Shown: piece after piece, positions 36,852-45,991 of the stretch
Layout: each line of letters opens with the position of its first letter
How positions within the stretch are numbered: the first letter of the stretch is position 1
Assembly: GCA_050329415.1 (NCBI GenBank)
Contig: JBHJOS010000050.1
Location: 1 to 64,000 of the forward strand
Direction: 5' to 3'
Source: JANNOG01 sp050329415
GTDB taxonomy: Bacteria; Actinomycetota; Actinomycetes; Actinomycetales; JBBAYJ01
Length of the DNA: 64,000 nucleotides
Program-made: the position numbers and the translations under genes
The notes under the pieces: model-generated
The model's input: only the letters and a program-made list of their open reading frames with translations
Databases searched by the model: none
What the model was told of the DNA's origin: nothing

Positions 36852-37373
36852 TCACGCCACGGCTGCGGACGCCAGGGACGACGCCAGCCGGGCTCCCCAT
36901 TCCCGTGCCCGGTCGAGCTCCCCCGCGACGAGCGGACCCTCGCTGCCGGCCACCAGGAAGCCCTCCGGCTCGACCAGGAGCCGACCCCCGCGGCGGCGCA
37001 GGTGCCGGGCGATGGCGGGGGCCGCGTGACCGGGCAGCGGGAACCTCACCCGGGTGTCGAACGCGGCCACCCGCCGGCCCTCCAGGGCAGGGACCCTGGC
37101 CAGCCACTCCCGGACCCCCTCCGGCGGGGGCTCGACGTGGAACTGGTCGCGGGCGCCGTCCCGGGTCCGGGGCGTCGACATCGAGAAGGCGTGCGTCGGC
37201 CCGCCCACGACGAGCAGGCCCGCCCGGGCCACCTGGTCAGCATCCGCCTGGGTCACACCGAGCACCCGGACCGAGGCCGAGGGCGCCTCGCGGCGCACCC
37301 CCTCGGCGACCGCCTCGGCGACCTCGCGGGTGTGCCCGAGCACGCTCTCCACCACCACGAGCACGTCGTCCAT
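36852..37373 (-). CDS. Flavodoxin-like protein
   Basis: A 173-residue flavodoxin-fold protein. The FMN phosphate loop region is VLVVVESVLGHTREVAEAVAEG (residues 3-24, positions only), with His-Thr in place of the usual Ser/Thr-Gly-Asn. LLVVGGPTHAFSMSTPRTR is the second flavin loop. ATG 37373 is chosen because GGAGG is nine bases upstream; GTG 37382 is too close to it. Similar flavodoxin-domain proteins are common in actinobacteria, with unknown electron partners. Confidence 0.8.
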   Translation of the reverse strand: MDDVLVVVESVLGHTREVAEAVAEGVRREAPSASVRVLGVTQADADQVARAGLLVVGGPTHAFSMSTPRTRDGARDQFHVEPPPEGVREWLARVPALEGRRVAAFDTRVRFPLPGHAAPAIARHLRRRGGRLLVEPEGFLVAGSEGPLVAGELDRAREWGARLASSLASAAVA

Positions 37374-37460
37374 TCCCCTCACCTCCGGAGTCGTCCCCTC
37401 ACCAGGGTGGACCTCCGGGGCACGCGGGGACCGGGGCGAAGGTCCCCCCGGTCGGGAACG

Positions 37461-38372
37461 TCAGGCGGGACCCGGGAGGGCGTCGTTGAGCGAGCCGGAC
37501 CGGAACCGGGCGAGGACCACCGGGGCGAGCCCGGCGCTTCCCACGGCGGCCACGACCCGGTCCCGGACCCCGCCGTCGGCCTCGAGCCGCCGCAGCGCAC
37601 CCGGGTCCAGCTCGACCCGGGCGCCTGCCTCGCCGAGGTCGCGGACCCGCAGGTCCGTCGGCGGGGCACCGGCCGCCGCCAGGCTCGCCCGGACGGCCTC
37701 CTCGGCGCGTTCGATCCGGGACAGCCGCCACGGGGTCACCTCGATGCCGTAGGCGATCCGACTGGACAGGCAGGCCGCGGCCGGCTTGTCCCAGGTCGGC
37801 AGGCCCCAGCGGGCCGACAGCTCGCGGACGTCGGCCTTCGTGAGGCCGGCCTCCGCCAGCGGCGCCCGGGCCCCCGCCTCGCGGGCGGCCCGGATGCCCG
37901 GCCGGAACCCGGCGACGAGGTCGTCGGCATTCGTTCCGGTGACCACCACGGCGAGCCCCAGCTCAGCCGCGAGCGGGCGCAGCACCGACATCAGCTCGGT
38001 CTTGCAGAAGTAGCACCGGTCACCGGCGTTGGCGCGGTAGCCCGGCCGCGACATCTCGTCCGTGCGCGGCGTGAGGTGGCGCACCCCCAGCGAGTCGGCG
38101 AACTCCCGGGCACCGGTGAGCTCACGCGCGGCCAGCGACCCGGAGACGCCCGTGGCCGCCACCACCCGCTGCGGTCCGAGCACCCGGACGGCCGCCGCGA
38201 GCACGAGCGCCGAGTCCGCCCCGCCGGAGAACGCCACGAGCACCGATCCCAGACCGGCGACCAGCTCCCGGAGACGGGTGTCGCGGGCGCCGGGATCCCG
38301 TTCGAGCCCAGGGTCGAGCCGACCGTCGGGAACGGTGTCGAGCCCTGCGTCGACCCCCGGGGCGGGCATCAC
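37461..38372 (-). CDS. larE: ATP-dependent sacrificial sulfur transferase LarE
   Basis: A 303-residue LarE homologue. VLVAFSGGADSALVLAAA (about residues 44-61) is the PP-loop that binds ATP. RCYFCKTELM (about 119-128) and KPAAACLSSRIAYG (about 196-209) follow, the latter with the cysteine that donates sulphur in single-cysteine LarE. LarE thiolates the pyridinium cofactor precursor of nickel-pincer nucleotide used by lactate racemase and relatives. larB and larC are not in the window. The first 30 residues are poorly conserved. Confidence 0.9.
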   Translation of the reverse strand: MMPAPGVDAGLDTVPDGRLDPGLERDPGARDTRLRELVAGLGSVLVAFSGGADSALVLAAAVRVLGPQRVVAATGVSGSLAARELTGAREFADSLGVRHLTPRTDEMSRPGYRANAGDRCYFCKTELMSVLRPLAAELGLAVVVTGTNADDLVAGFRPGIRAAREAGARAPLAEAGLTKADVRELSARWGLPTWDKPAAACLSSRIAYGIEVTPWRLSRIERAEEAVRASLAAAGAPPTDLRVRDLGEAGARVELDPGALRRLEADGGVRDRVVAAVGSAGLAPVVLARFRSGSLNDALPGPA

Positions 38373-38381
38373 GGCGGCACG

Positions 38382-39104
38382 CTACCCGGCCCCGGTGAGG
38401 ACACACCGGTCCGGGCACTCCAGCGTCACCTGGAGCACCGGGGCGCCGTCGGGCAGCTGCCCCGCCGTCGCGTCCGTGACGGCGAAGCCCGGGGGGATGT
38501 CCGCCGGGCCGAGCAGGACCGCCTCGGTCCGCGGCAGCAGCGACGGATCGAGCGCGAGACCGGCTGCCTCCACCGAGAGCACCGAGCCGGTCAGCCCCCC
38601 CGCACCGTCCGGCGCGACCTGCACGTCGGCCACCAGCGGGGTGCCGGCGACCTCACCGGAGAACCGCAGGGTGTCGGCCGACACGACGGCGACACTGCCG
38701 CCCGAGAGGTCGGCCCCGGTCAGCTCGCCGGCCAGGTCGAGCAGCACCCGCGGATCGGTGGTCGCGACCACGACGACGTCCTCGGCCTCGCGGGTGCGCA
38801 GGTCGACCGCGCCCGTCCTCCCGGTGAGCCGGCTCACCGGGAGGCCCCCGAGCTCGCCGTCCGTGGCCTCGACGGCCATCCCCGACAGCCGCCCGCGCAC
38901 CAGGTCGGGCAACGCCCAGCCCCGGGCATCGCCCGCCACGTCGGCGAATCCCCCGCTTCCGGTCGAGGACTGGCGCAGGCCGACGTCGGCCGCGGTCCGG
39001 ACGGCGTCGTCCAGGAGGATCCGCGTCCCGATCTCGGCCGCCGCCACGAGGGCGACGAGCAGTGCGAGCACGGCGGCGGCCTTCACCGCGCGGTTGTACC
39101 GCAC
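38382..39104 (-). CDS. DUF2993 (LmeA-like) family protein
   Basis: A 240-residue protein with one N-terminal membrane helix (AAAVLALLVALVAAAEIG, about residues 9-26) and a long beta-rich outer domain. Its layout (a GLPVSRLTGRTGAVDLRTRE segment, ending in ECPDRCVLTG) matches DUF2993. The mycobacterial member LmeA binds phospholipid and aids lipomannan synthesis, which would fit the MptB gene elsewhere in the window. A signal anchor rather than a cleaved signal is likely. Confidence 0.75.
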   Translation of the reverse strand: MRYNRAVKAAAVLALLVALVAAAEIGTRILLDDAVRTAADVGLRQSSTGSGGFADVAGDARGWALPDLVRGRLSGMAVEATDGELGGLPVSRLTGRTGAVDLRTREAEDVVVVATTDPRVLLDLAGELTGADLSGGSVAVVSADTLRFSGEVAGTPLVADVQVAPDGAGGLTGSVLSVEAAGLALDPSLLPRTEAVLLGPADIPPGFAVTDATAGQLPDGAPVLQVTLECPDRCVLTGAG

Positions 39105-39169
39105 ACTGCTGGGCCTGCCCCGCGACCAGCCGGCTGCGGGCGGCCCGGACGGCGCCTACCGTGAGGGGG

Positions 39170-41539
39170 ATGTCCCCCTCGCCCGCGTCGCCGCCGCCCG
39201 TGCGGAGCCTCGCCGACGACCTCCGGGCGCGGGCCACCGAGGACCTGGTACGCCTCATGAGGGCCCGGCCGGACCTGGCCGTCCCGGTCCCGGCCGACAT
39301 CGCGACCCTCGCCGCCCGCGCCACGACCCGGGCCGGGGTGGCCCGCGCGCTGGACCGGCTGACCGCGCCGCAGCTCCAGGTCGCCGAGGTGCTCGCCGTC
39401 CTGCCCGAGCCCACCTCGCCCGACGAGGTCGCGCGGTTGTGGGGAGCCGACGCCGCAGGTGTCCTCGGCGAGCTCCACGACCTGGCCCTGACGTGGGCCG
39501 GCAGCGACGGGCTGCGCCTGGTGCGGATGGCCCGCGACCTGCTCGGGCCCTTCCCGGCCGGGCTGGGGCCGCCGCTCGCCGAGGCGCTGGACCGGCGCAG
39601 CCCCACGGCACTCGCCGAGCTGGGGGCCAGGCTGGAGGTGGCGCCGACCGGGGACCCCACGACCCTGCTGTCCCGGGTGGCCGAGGTCCTCGGCGACGCT
39701 GCCCGGCTGGGTGAGCTGCTCGACCGGGGGCCGGCCGACGCCGCCCGGATCGTCGACCGGCTGGCCTGGGGTCCCCCGGTCGGCTCCACGACGGGAGCCG
39801 CCCCCCCGGCCGTGGCCTGGTTGCTGCGCCACGGGGTGCTGGCGGCCGCGGACGAGGGGCGGGTGCTGCTGCCCCGCGAGGTCGCCCTGGCCCGCCGCGG
39901 CGGGCGGGTGCACCGGGCGCCCGCCGTCGCGGCTCCCTCGCCGGCGGGCGGCCCGGGACGGGACCCGGCGAGCGTCGACCGGACGGCCGCCGGCGCCGGG
40001 GCCGAGGCGGTGCGCCTGGTGGCGCAGCTGCTCGGGGTCCTGGACCGGCAGCGGGTCGCCGTGCTGCGCACGGGAGGGCTGGGGGTGCGCGAACAGCGCC
40101 GGCTCGCCGCCCAGCTCGGCGTGACCGACGACCTCTCGGCACTGGTCTGCGAGACCGCGTTCGCCGCCGGGCTGGTCGTGGACGACGGCGAGGCCGAGCC
40201 GTCGTTCGTGCCGACCGGGGCGGCGGACGACTGGCTGGAGTCGGACACGGCGGACCGGTGGGCGACCCTGGCGGCCGGGTGGCTGGCCAGCGCTCGACTG
40301 GCCGGCCTGGTCGGGACCCGGGACCAGGCCGGAGCCGTCCGGGCCGCGTGGTCGGACGGGGTCGAGCGGCCCGCGTCGCGGGAGCTGCGGTCCCAGGTGG
40401 TCGCCGTGCTCGCCACGGCGGACCGCCGGGTCGGCGTGCCAGCGACCGCCGTTCTCGAGCACCTGACGCACCTGGCGCCGCGCCGGGCCGGTCCCGCCCG
40501 CGACGATCTCGTCCGCGAGCTGCTGACGGAGGCCGCGTGGCTGGGGCTCACGTCGCACGACTCCCTCGCGGCGCCGGGCCGGGCACTGGCGGCGGACCCC
40601 GGCGACCCCGGTGTGGCGGCCGCGGCACTCCGAGCCCTGCTGCCGGCCCCCGTGGCGCGGGTCGTCCTCCAGGGCGACCTCACCGCCGTCGCCCCGGGCC
40701 CGCTCGCCGGGTGGCTGGAGACCGAGATGGGGCTGCTGGCCGACGTCGAGAGCCGGGGCGCAGCGACCGTCTACCGCTTCAGCGCGGCGTCCGTCCGCCG
40801 CGCCCTGGACAGCGGGCGGGACGCTGAGGAGCTCCTCGCCCTGCTGGACCGGGCGAGCGGATCGGCGGTCCCGCAGCCACTGGCGTACCTGGTCCGCGAC
40901 GTGGCACGGCGCCACGGCGTGCTGCGCGTCGGGGCGGTCGGGTCATACGTCCGCTCCGACGACGAGGCGGCCCTCGCCGAGCTGCTCGCCGACCGGCGAG
41001 CCGCCGGGCTCGGGCTGCGCCGGATCGCCCCGACGGTCCTCGTGGCGGAGCCGGACCCGGCGACCCTGCTGCGCGCCCTGCGGGGCCTCGGGACCGCCCC
41101 GGTCCCCGAGGGCGACGGCTCGGTCGCGGCCGGGCCGGTTCCCCCCCGGCGCCGCCCGGCGGCCCAGCGGCGGCCGGATCCGGACCCCGCCCCGGACCCC
41201 CGGCGGCTCGCCGAGGCGGTCGAGCGGTGGCGCCTGGCCGAGACCGGCCCCCGCCCCGGGAGCGCCGAGCTGCCGCGGATGGACCCAGCGGTCAGCCTGT
41301 CCGTCCTGCGGCAGGCCGTGGAGACCGGGGCGCGGGTGTGGATCGGCTACGTCGACGAGACGGGGCGGGCCACCCAGCGCCTCGTGGCTCCGATCGGGTT
41401 GCAGGCCGGCCGGTTGACCGCGGAGGAGGTGGGCCGGGCCGGGCCGCGGCTGTTCTCGGTGCACCGGGTGACCGGCGCGGCGGTCGCCGAGCCGGGGTCC
41501 GGCCAGGGGGCGACGGACGTCACGCCCCGCCCCGCCTGA
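39170..41539 (+). CDS. Helicase-associated-domain protein with C-terminal WYL-like region
   Basis: A 789-residue protein equivalent to mycobacterial Rv0862c-type proteins encoded next to XPB. It lacks helicase Walker motifs. The N-terminal region (LADDLRARATEDLVRLMRARPDLA) is a winged-helix array. RVVLQGDLTAVAPGPLAGWLE (about residue 500) marks the Helicase_C_3 domain. VWIGYVDETGRATQRLVAP (about residue 725) resembles a WYL domain. ATG 39170 follows GAGGGGG. It is divergent from the DUF2993 gene and upstream of the XPB gene, so a shared DNA-repair role is likely but unproven. Confidence 0.82.
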   Translation: MSPSPASPPPVRSLADDLRARATEDLVRLMRARPDLAVPVPADIATLAARATTRAGVARALDRLTAPQLQVAEVLAVLPEPTSPDEVARLWGADAAGVLGELHDLALTWAGSDGLRLVRMARDLLGPFPAGLGPPLAEALDRRSPTALAELGARLEVAPTGDPTTLLSRVAEVLGDAARLGELLDRGPADAARIVDRLAWGPPVGSTTGAAPPAVAWLLRHGVLAAADEGRVLLPREVALARRGGRVHRAPAVAAPSPAGGPGRDPASVDRTAAGAGAEAVRLVAQLLGVLDRQRVAVLRTGGLGVREQRRLAAQLGVTDDLSALVCETAFAAGLVVDDGEAEPSFVPTGAADDWLESDTADRWATLAAGWLASARLAGLVGTRDQAGAVRAAWSDGVERPASRELRSQVVAVLATADRRVGVPATAVLEHLTHLAPRRAGPARDDLVRELLTEAAWLGLTSHDSLAAPGRALAADPGDPGVAAAALRALLPAPVARVVLQGDLTAVAPGPLAGWLETEMGLLADVESRGAATVYRFSAASVRRALDSGRDAEELLALLDRASGSAVPQPLAYLVRDVARRHGVLRVGAVGSYVRSDDEAALAELLADRRAAGLGLRRIAPTVLVAEPDPATLLRALRGLGTAPVPEGDGSVAAGPVPPRRRPAAQRRPDPDPAPDPRRLAEAVERWRLAETGPRPGSAELPRMDPAVSLSVLRQAVETGARVWIGYVDETGRATQRLVAPIGLQAGRLTAEEVGRAGPRLFSVHRVTGAAVAEPGSGQGATDVTPRPA

Positions 41540-41582
41540 GCAGTGCAAGACTGTCGCGCACCGAATCCCGGGGAGGGACACC

Positions 41583-42446
41583 GTGAGCGACCAGCCGCGT
41601 GCCGAGGGCGGACCGGACCAGCCGGCCGACTCCGGCCAGAAGCCCGACCAGGCCCCCACGACCGCCTTCTCCTGGGAGCCGGCCGAGGCGACCCGGGTGG
41701 ACCCTGCGGCCGGGTCGCCCGGCCCCGTGGGTTCCGACGGTGGCGAGCTGCCTCCGCCGCCACCGCCGAGGCTCAGGGCCGAGCCCACCCAGGTCATGGG
41801 CGGGCCGTACGCTCCGCCTCCCGCCGGGGACTACCCGCCGCCCCCTGCCCAGTCGTCGGCGTCGCCGCCCCCCGCACCCGGCGATGCGTCGGCGGCGCCC
41901 GAGCAGCCGTCCTACGCCGAGCCGTCCTACGCCGAGCCGTCGTACGCCCAGCCCGACTACTCCCGGCCGTCCCCCCCGCAGTACCCGTCCGCGCCGCCGG
42001 CACCGCCACCCGCCGGGCAGCCCCAGGCCGGCCTTCCGCAGCCCGCCTACCCGGCGCCCGGGTACGCCCAGTCCACCTACCCGGCGCCCGGGTACGCCCA
42101 GCCCGCCTACCCGGCTCCCGGGTACCCGCAGCCGGGGGGGTACGGCCCCCCGCCCGGGTACGCCGCCCCGCCGCCCCTCACCCCTGAGGCCGGGGACGTC
42201 CGCGGCAAGGCCGTCCTCTGGACGATCCTCAACGGTCTCGCGATCTTCTATTGCGGCAACCTCGGCGCCATCGTCGGCGTCATCCTCGCCGCCGTCGCCA
42301 TCGGACGGGCGCGCACGGACCTGCCCGGCGCCCGCCGTTTCGTCAAGCTGTCGTGGATCTGGTTCATCATCGGCTTCGCCCTCGTGGTCGTGTACGTGAC
42401 GCTCTACGTGATCCTGCTGGTCGGTCTGGCGATCACCTCCGCCTGA
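41583..42446 (+). CDS. Proline-rich membrane protein (DUF4190/CD225-like)
   Basis: A 287-residue protein. The first 200 residues are disordered and rich in Pro/Ala/Tyr, with DNA-level repeats (PSYAE, three times; YPAPGYAQ, three times). Two hydrophobic helices follow (WTILNGLAIFYCGNLGAIVGVI and FIIGFALVVVYVTLYVILL). The loop between them, IGRARTDLPGARRFVKLSWIW, is like that of CD225/dispanin or DUF4190 proteins. GTG 41583 follows GGGGAGGG. Function is unknown. It lies between the two helicase-related genes but is not clearly linked to them. Confidence 0.7.
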   Translation: MSDQPRAEGGPDQPADSGQKPDQAPTTAFSWEPAEATRVDPAAGSPGPVGSDGGELPPPPPPRLRAEPTQVMGGPYAPPPAGDYPPPPAQSSASPPPAPGDASAAPEQPSYAEPSYAEPSYAQPDYSRPSPPQYPSAPPAPPPAGQPQAGLPQPAYPAPGYAQSTYPAPGYAQPAYPAPGYPQPGGYGPPPGYAAPPPLTPEAGDVRGKAVLWTILNGLAIFYCGNLGAIVGVILAAVAIGRARTDLPGARRFVKLSWIWFIIGFALVVVYVTLYVILLVGLAITSA

Positions 42447-42523
42447 GGGAGCGCCGCCGCGGGGTGCGACACTGAATGCCCCAGTCCGCCGCCAGGAGGG
42501 TTGAGCCGGAGAGTGAGCCAGCC

Positions 42524-44170
42524 GTGACCGACGGACCCCTCATCGTCCAGAGCGACCGGACGGTGCTGCTCGAGGTCGACCACTCCGACGCGACCGCCGC
42601 CCGGCGCGCGATCGCGCCCTTCGCGGAGCTCGAGCGGGCGCCCGAACACGTCCACACCTACCGCCTCACCCCGCTCGGGCTGTGGAACGCCCGGGCGGCC
42701 GGGCACGACGCGGAGCAGGTCGTCGACGTCCTGCTCACGTACTCCCGGTACGCGGTGCCGCACGCCCTGCTGGTCGACGTCGCCGAGACCATGAGCCGCT
42801 ACGGCCGGCTCCGGCTGGTCCAGGACGAGGCCGAGGGGCTGGTGCTGGAGGCGCTGGACCAGCCGGTGCTCGAGGAGGTGCTGCGCCACAAGAAGATCGC
42901 CCCCATGGTCGGCGCGCGGATCGGCCAGGACCGGGTCGCGGTCCACCCGAGCGAGCGCGGGCACCTCAAGCAGCTGCTGCTCAAGGTCGGCTGGCCGGCC
43001 GAGGACCTCGCCGGGTACGTCGACGGCGAGGCGCACGCGATCGACCTCGCGACCGACGGCTGGGACCTGCGGCCGTACCAGAACGAGGCCGTCGAGGGGT
43101 TCTGGCACGGCGGCTCCGGGATCGTGGTGCTGCCGTGCGGGGCCGGCAAGACGATCGTCGGGGCGGCGGCGATGGCCCGGGCCCGGGCGACGACGCTGAT
43201 CCTCGTGACGAACACGGTGGCGGCGCGGCAGTGGAAGGACGAACTGCTGCGACGCACCACGCTGACCGAGGACGAGGTCGGCGAGTACTCCGGGCAGCGC
43301 AAGGAGATCCGCCCCGTCACCATCGCCACCTACCAGGTGCTGACGACCCGGCGGAAGGGCGCCTACCCGCACCTGGAGCTGTTCGACGCCCGCGACTGGG
43401 GCCTCGTCGTCTACGACGAGGTGCACCTGCTGCCCGCCCCGGTGTTCCGGATGACCGCCGACCTCCAGGCCCGCCGGCGCCTCGGGCTCACCGCCACCCT
43501 GGTGCGCGAGGACGGCCGCGAAGGGGACGTCTTCAGCCTCATCGGCCCGAAGCGCTATGACGCGCCGTGGAAGGACATCGAGTCACAGGGCTACATCGCC
43601 CCGGCCGACTGCGTCGAGGTCCGGGTCACCCTGCCGGAGTCCGAGCGCCTGGCCTACGCGACGGCCGAGGCCGAGGACCGCTACCGGCTGTGCGCGAGCA
43701 GTCCGGCCAAGTCGCGGGTGGTCGAGACCCTGCTGGCCCGCCACGCCGGGGAGTCCACCCTCGTCATCGGCCAGTACCTGGACCAGCTCGCCGAGCTGGG
43801 CGAGCTGGTCGGCGCACCGGTCATCACCGGCGACACCACGGTGCGCGAGCGGCAGCGGCTGTTCGACGCCTTCCGGGCCGGCGAGGTCACGACCCTGGTG
43901 GTGAGCAAGGTGGCGAACTTCTCGGTCGACCTGCCGGAGGCGACGGTGGCGATCCAGGTGTCGGGCGCGTTCGGCTCCCGGCAGGAGGAGGCGCAGCGCC
44001 TGGGCCGGGTGCTGCGGCCGAAGCGGGACGGGCGGACCGCGCGGTTCTACGCGATCGTCTCCCGCGACACCCAGGACCAGGAGTTCGCCCAGCACCGCCA
44101 GCGGTTCCTCGCCGAGCAGGGCTACGCCTACCGGATCGTCGATGCCGAGGACGTGCTCGCCGGGGGTTGA
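42524..44170 (+). CDS. DNA repair helicase XPB
   Basis: A 548-residue superfamily 2 helicase very close to mycobacterial XPB (Rv0861c type). It has GPLIVQSDRTVLLEVDH at the start, the Walker A motif VVLPCGAGKTIVGAAA (about residue 210), DEVHLLPA (Walker B), LGLTATLVREDGREGD (motif III and RED) and SRQEEAQRLGRVLRPK (motif VI). The enzyme unwinds DNA 3' to 5' with ATP. GTG 42524 is chosen over ATG 42476 because it gives the conserved MTDGPLIVQSD start. It is the last recognisable housekeeping gene before the biosynthetic cluster. Confidence 0.92.
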   Translation: MTDGPLIVQSDRTVLLEVDHSDATAARRAIAPFAELERAPEHVHTYRLTPLGLWNARAAGHDAEQVVDVLLTYSRYAVPHALLVDVAETMSRYGRLRLVQDEAEGLVLEALDQPVLEEVLRHKKIAPMVGARIGQDRVAVHPSERGHLKQLLLKVGWPAEDLAGYVDGEAHAIDLATDGWDLRPYQNEAVEGFWHGGSGIVVLPCGAGKTIVGAAAMARARATTLILVTNTVAARQWKDELLRRTTLTEDEVGEYSGQRKEIRPVTIATYQVLTTRRKGAYPHLELFDARDWGLVVYDEVHLLPAPVFRMTADLQARRRLGLTATLVREDGREGDVFSLIGPKRYDAPWKDIESQGYIAPADCVEVRVTLPESERLAYATAEAEDRYRLCASSPAKSRVVETLLARHAGESTLVIGQYLDQLAELGELVGAPVITGDTTVRERQRLFDAFRAGEVTTLVVSKVANFSVDLPEATVAIQVSGAFGSRQEEAQRLGRVLRPKRDGRTARFYAIVSRDTQDQEFAQHRQRFLAEQGYAYRIVDAEDVLAGG

Positions 44171-44272
44171 CGGGCACGACTGCTGACCGGTCGCATCGGT
44201 TCGGACCGCGAGCGCGACCGACAGGAAGCCGCGAGCCACGGGCACGGCACCGTTCGGAGCTGTGCGCAGCCG

Positions 44273-45034
44273 TCACTGGCCAGGACCCGAGTGAAGCACC
44301 TCGGGTCGATAGAAGCCTCGGGCACCGCCCCACGCCGCCAGGTCCACGCGCTTCGTGGTCCCCGTCTTGCGGCGAAGCAGGTGGACCCGACGCCGGACCG
44401 TCGCCTCGCTCAGGTAGCGCCGGGAGGCGATCTCTCCATCGGAGAGCCCGGCGGTCACCATCCGCAGCAGGTCCCTCTCCTCCTCGGTGAACTCGTGAGC
44501 GACGACGGGCAGCTCCTGCTGCCACACCATTTCTCCCAGCAGGAGCCCGCCGATCCCGCTGCGGTCGAGGCGGATGACCAGCTGCCCTTCCATGACCAGT
44601 CGCAGTGAGATCATCAGCTCGTCACAGGTCATCCTCGACCCGAAGATCCCCGAAGGTCGGCAGCTCAGCAAGGCCGAGACGACCGCCCGGCTGAGCGAGC
44701 GATCCGCGGTCAGGAGCAGGACGAGCTCGGTCTGTCGGAGGTCTGCGAGCGCTGTGCTGATGCGGATGGCTGCCTGTGGGTCCGCACACACGTCGACCAG
44801 GACACAAGACGGAGCGGGCCGCGTTCCGAAGAGGGCCGCCGGTACCTCGGTGAATGAGATCCGGCTGGCAGGAAGCCCCTGCTTCTCGGCTGCGCCCAAA
44901 AAACCGGAGACGACGAAGGGGCGATCGCTGATCACGACCAGTCCGGAGTCATTCCGGACGTCTTCCGACAACACCAGAGATGGTGCCGAAGCCAGGTTCT
45001 CGCCGGCGACCAAGCCTCTCTCCCCATTTCTCAC
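44273..45034 (-). CDS. LuxR-family transcriptional regulator of the biosynthetic cluster
   Basis: A 253-residue protein. The C-terminal LuxR/NarL helix-turn-helix is FTEEERDLLRMVTAGLSDGE (about residues 183-202), followed by IASRRYLSEATVRRRVHLL. The N-terminal 150 residues resemble a receiver domain (LVVISDRPFVVSGFLGAA, CVLVDVCADPQAA) but show no sure phosphoryl-acceptor arrangement, so it may be an atypical, phosphorylation-independent regulator. The codon third positions are less GC-rich than in the XPB gene. It is the first gene of the cluster and the natural candidate to bind the repeated 16-base palindromes. It is convergent with the XPB gene. Confidence 0.85.
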   Translation of the reverse strand: MRNGERGLVAGENLASAPSLVLSEDVRNDSGLVVISDRPFVVSGFLGAAEKQGLPASRISFTEVPAALFGTRPAPSCVLVDVCADPQAAIRISTALADLRQTELVLLLTADRSLSRAVVSALLSCRPSGIFGSRMTCDELMISLRLVMEGQLVIRLDRSGIGGLLLGEMVWQQELPVVAHEFTEEERDLLRMVTAGLSDGEIASRRYLSEATVRRRVHLLRRKTGTTKRVDLAAWGGARGFYRPEVLHSGPGQ

Positions 45035-45544
45035 CAGCGTGACAGCGACCCGGGGACCCTTCTTCCGCAGCGCACGTGCGGACGATTGCCTGTGCGTTTC
45101 CTTCTGTCCAGGCTCCCGATGCTAGGGGGACCAAGACCTTCGACGCCAGTACTCGTTGCCACTACGTAGTCGGGAGAGGCCGACCGAACCGGCGTCACCG
45201 GCAGCGTGAGAACCCCATCGCCCCTTCCGATCGGCGACCGGGAGCCGAACGAGTCGTGTCGACCGGGAACGCGACTCCGGTCACCCGACCGGACCTCGCC
45301 CGCGACCTGGAGGCCGCCTCGGGCGAACGCCCTGTGCGTCAGGTTGACGCACAGGGCGCAGCCGCTCGGCTTCCTTGGTGTGGCGGGCTGAACGGCATGG
45401 ACATCGACGGCAGGCCAAGGCCCTCCGACGACGGGTTCTCCTACGCCTTCGCCCGCGGGAAGTCGGAGAGCCACTCCGCAGGCTCGATCCATGCCGAGCG
45501 CGAAATGACACTCCCACCGCCTGGCGGTTCAGGTCCGCCCGGAC
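45035..45544. other. Gene-poor region upstream of the LuxR-type gene
   Basis: No convincing gene lies in these 510 bases. Contents: a possible minus-strand -10 (TAGCAT, 45124-45119) for the regulator gene, a perfect 10-base palindrome ACTACGTAGT at 45161-45170 just upstream of it, and a long hairpin at 45328-45358. The plus frame from 45398 (MDIDGRPRPSDDGFSYAFAR) has no ribosome binding site and no natural end. Confidence 0.45.
45328..45358. terminator. Perfect 14-bp hairpin downstream of small peptide gene
   Basis: Arms 45328-45341 (CGCCCTGTGCGTCA) and 45345-45358 pair perfectly around the loop GGT. It lies about 190 bases beyond the peptide gene that ends at 45545 and upstream of the regulator gene, so it may end the peptide transcript. 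There is no T-tract. A dimeric operator is an alternative. Confidence 0.5.
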
Positions 45545-45742
45545 TCAGTACGACGCGTAGGAGAAGCTCCGTGCCAGCGGCGCGACGGACGACTCGTGGG
45601 ACTCACCGTCGAGGACGACGTGCCGACGAGCCTGACGGCTGCTGGAAAGGATCTTGGCGTGACCGCGACGGCCCACGACGTGAGAGCCCGATGCGGTCTC
45701 CGCGTCCGCCCTCGGCTTGGCTTCAGGTGCTGCAGTGGCCAT
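45545..45742 (-). CDS. Small Ser/Arg-rich peptide, candidate RiPP precursor 1
   Basis: A 65-residue peptide. AGGAGGG stands four bases before the ATG, among the best ribosome binding sites in the window. It has a hydrophilic, mostly uncharged-to-acidic start (MATAAPEAKPRADAETASG), a basic middle (VVGRRGHAKI, SRQARRHVV), then DGESHESS and a C-terminus rich in Ser, Phe and Tyr (ARSFSYASY). There are no cysteines. Size, position and composition fit a precursor peptide, with DGESHES as a possible leader/core border, but no family was recognised. A -10 and a palindrome shared with the second peptide gene lie upstream. Confidence 0.6.
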   Translation of the reverse strand: MATAAPEAKPRADAETASGSHVVGRRGHAKILSSSRQARRHVVLDGESHESSVAPLARSFSYASY

Positions 45743-45785
45743 GTGGCCCTCCTCGGTTTATTGGCCTGCTGGTACGGTGGCGTTG

Positions 45786-45847
45786 ATGTTAGGTGCGCCT
45801 TCGCATCTCGGGAAAGGGCCGCATCACAGGTTGAGTGATTCCGCTCA
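45786..45847 (-). promoter_or_regulatory. Promoter and palindromic operator of peptide gene 1
   Basis: TAACAT (45791-45786, minus strand) is a good -10. The -35 position reads TTCCCG, a poor match, as expected for an activator-dependent promoter. The palindrome TGAGTGATTCCGCTCA lies at 45832-45847. Its centre is about 60 bases upstream of the expected transcript start, a classical activator position. It could also serve the divergent glycosyltransferase gene. Confidence 0.55.
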
Positions 45848-45991
45848 TCCGAGGTGCGTCGACCCCTCGGCCGACCTTGTCGCGAGCGGAGGTGGCGGCC
45901 CGATGGTGAGGCGGTCGTGTCCGGATGATCTCCAGCCGCAGCCACCTGCAGTGGTCGTCACCTGCCGCCGAGCCGAACGGTAGTGACGTAG

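Noticed and set aside
36738..39164. Plus-strand open frame of 808 codons over flavodoxin, larE and DUF2993 genes
   Set aside because: All three minus-strand genes have clear motifs; the plus frame is His/Arg/Gly-rich noise.
41900..42130. Repeats in the Pro-rich membrane protein as a CRISPR-like array
   Set aside because: Repeats are contiguous 15- and 27-base coding units without spacers, encoding SYAEP and YPAPGYAQ.
45398..45786. Plus-strand peptide starting MDIDGRPRPSDDGFSYAFAR as a third precursor
   Set aside because: FSYA resembles the end of peptide 1, but there is no ribosome binding site, the frame runs on into Arg-rich sequence, and it overlaps peptide 1 on the other strand.
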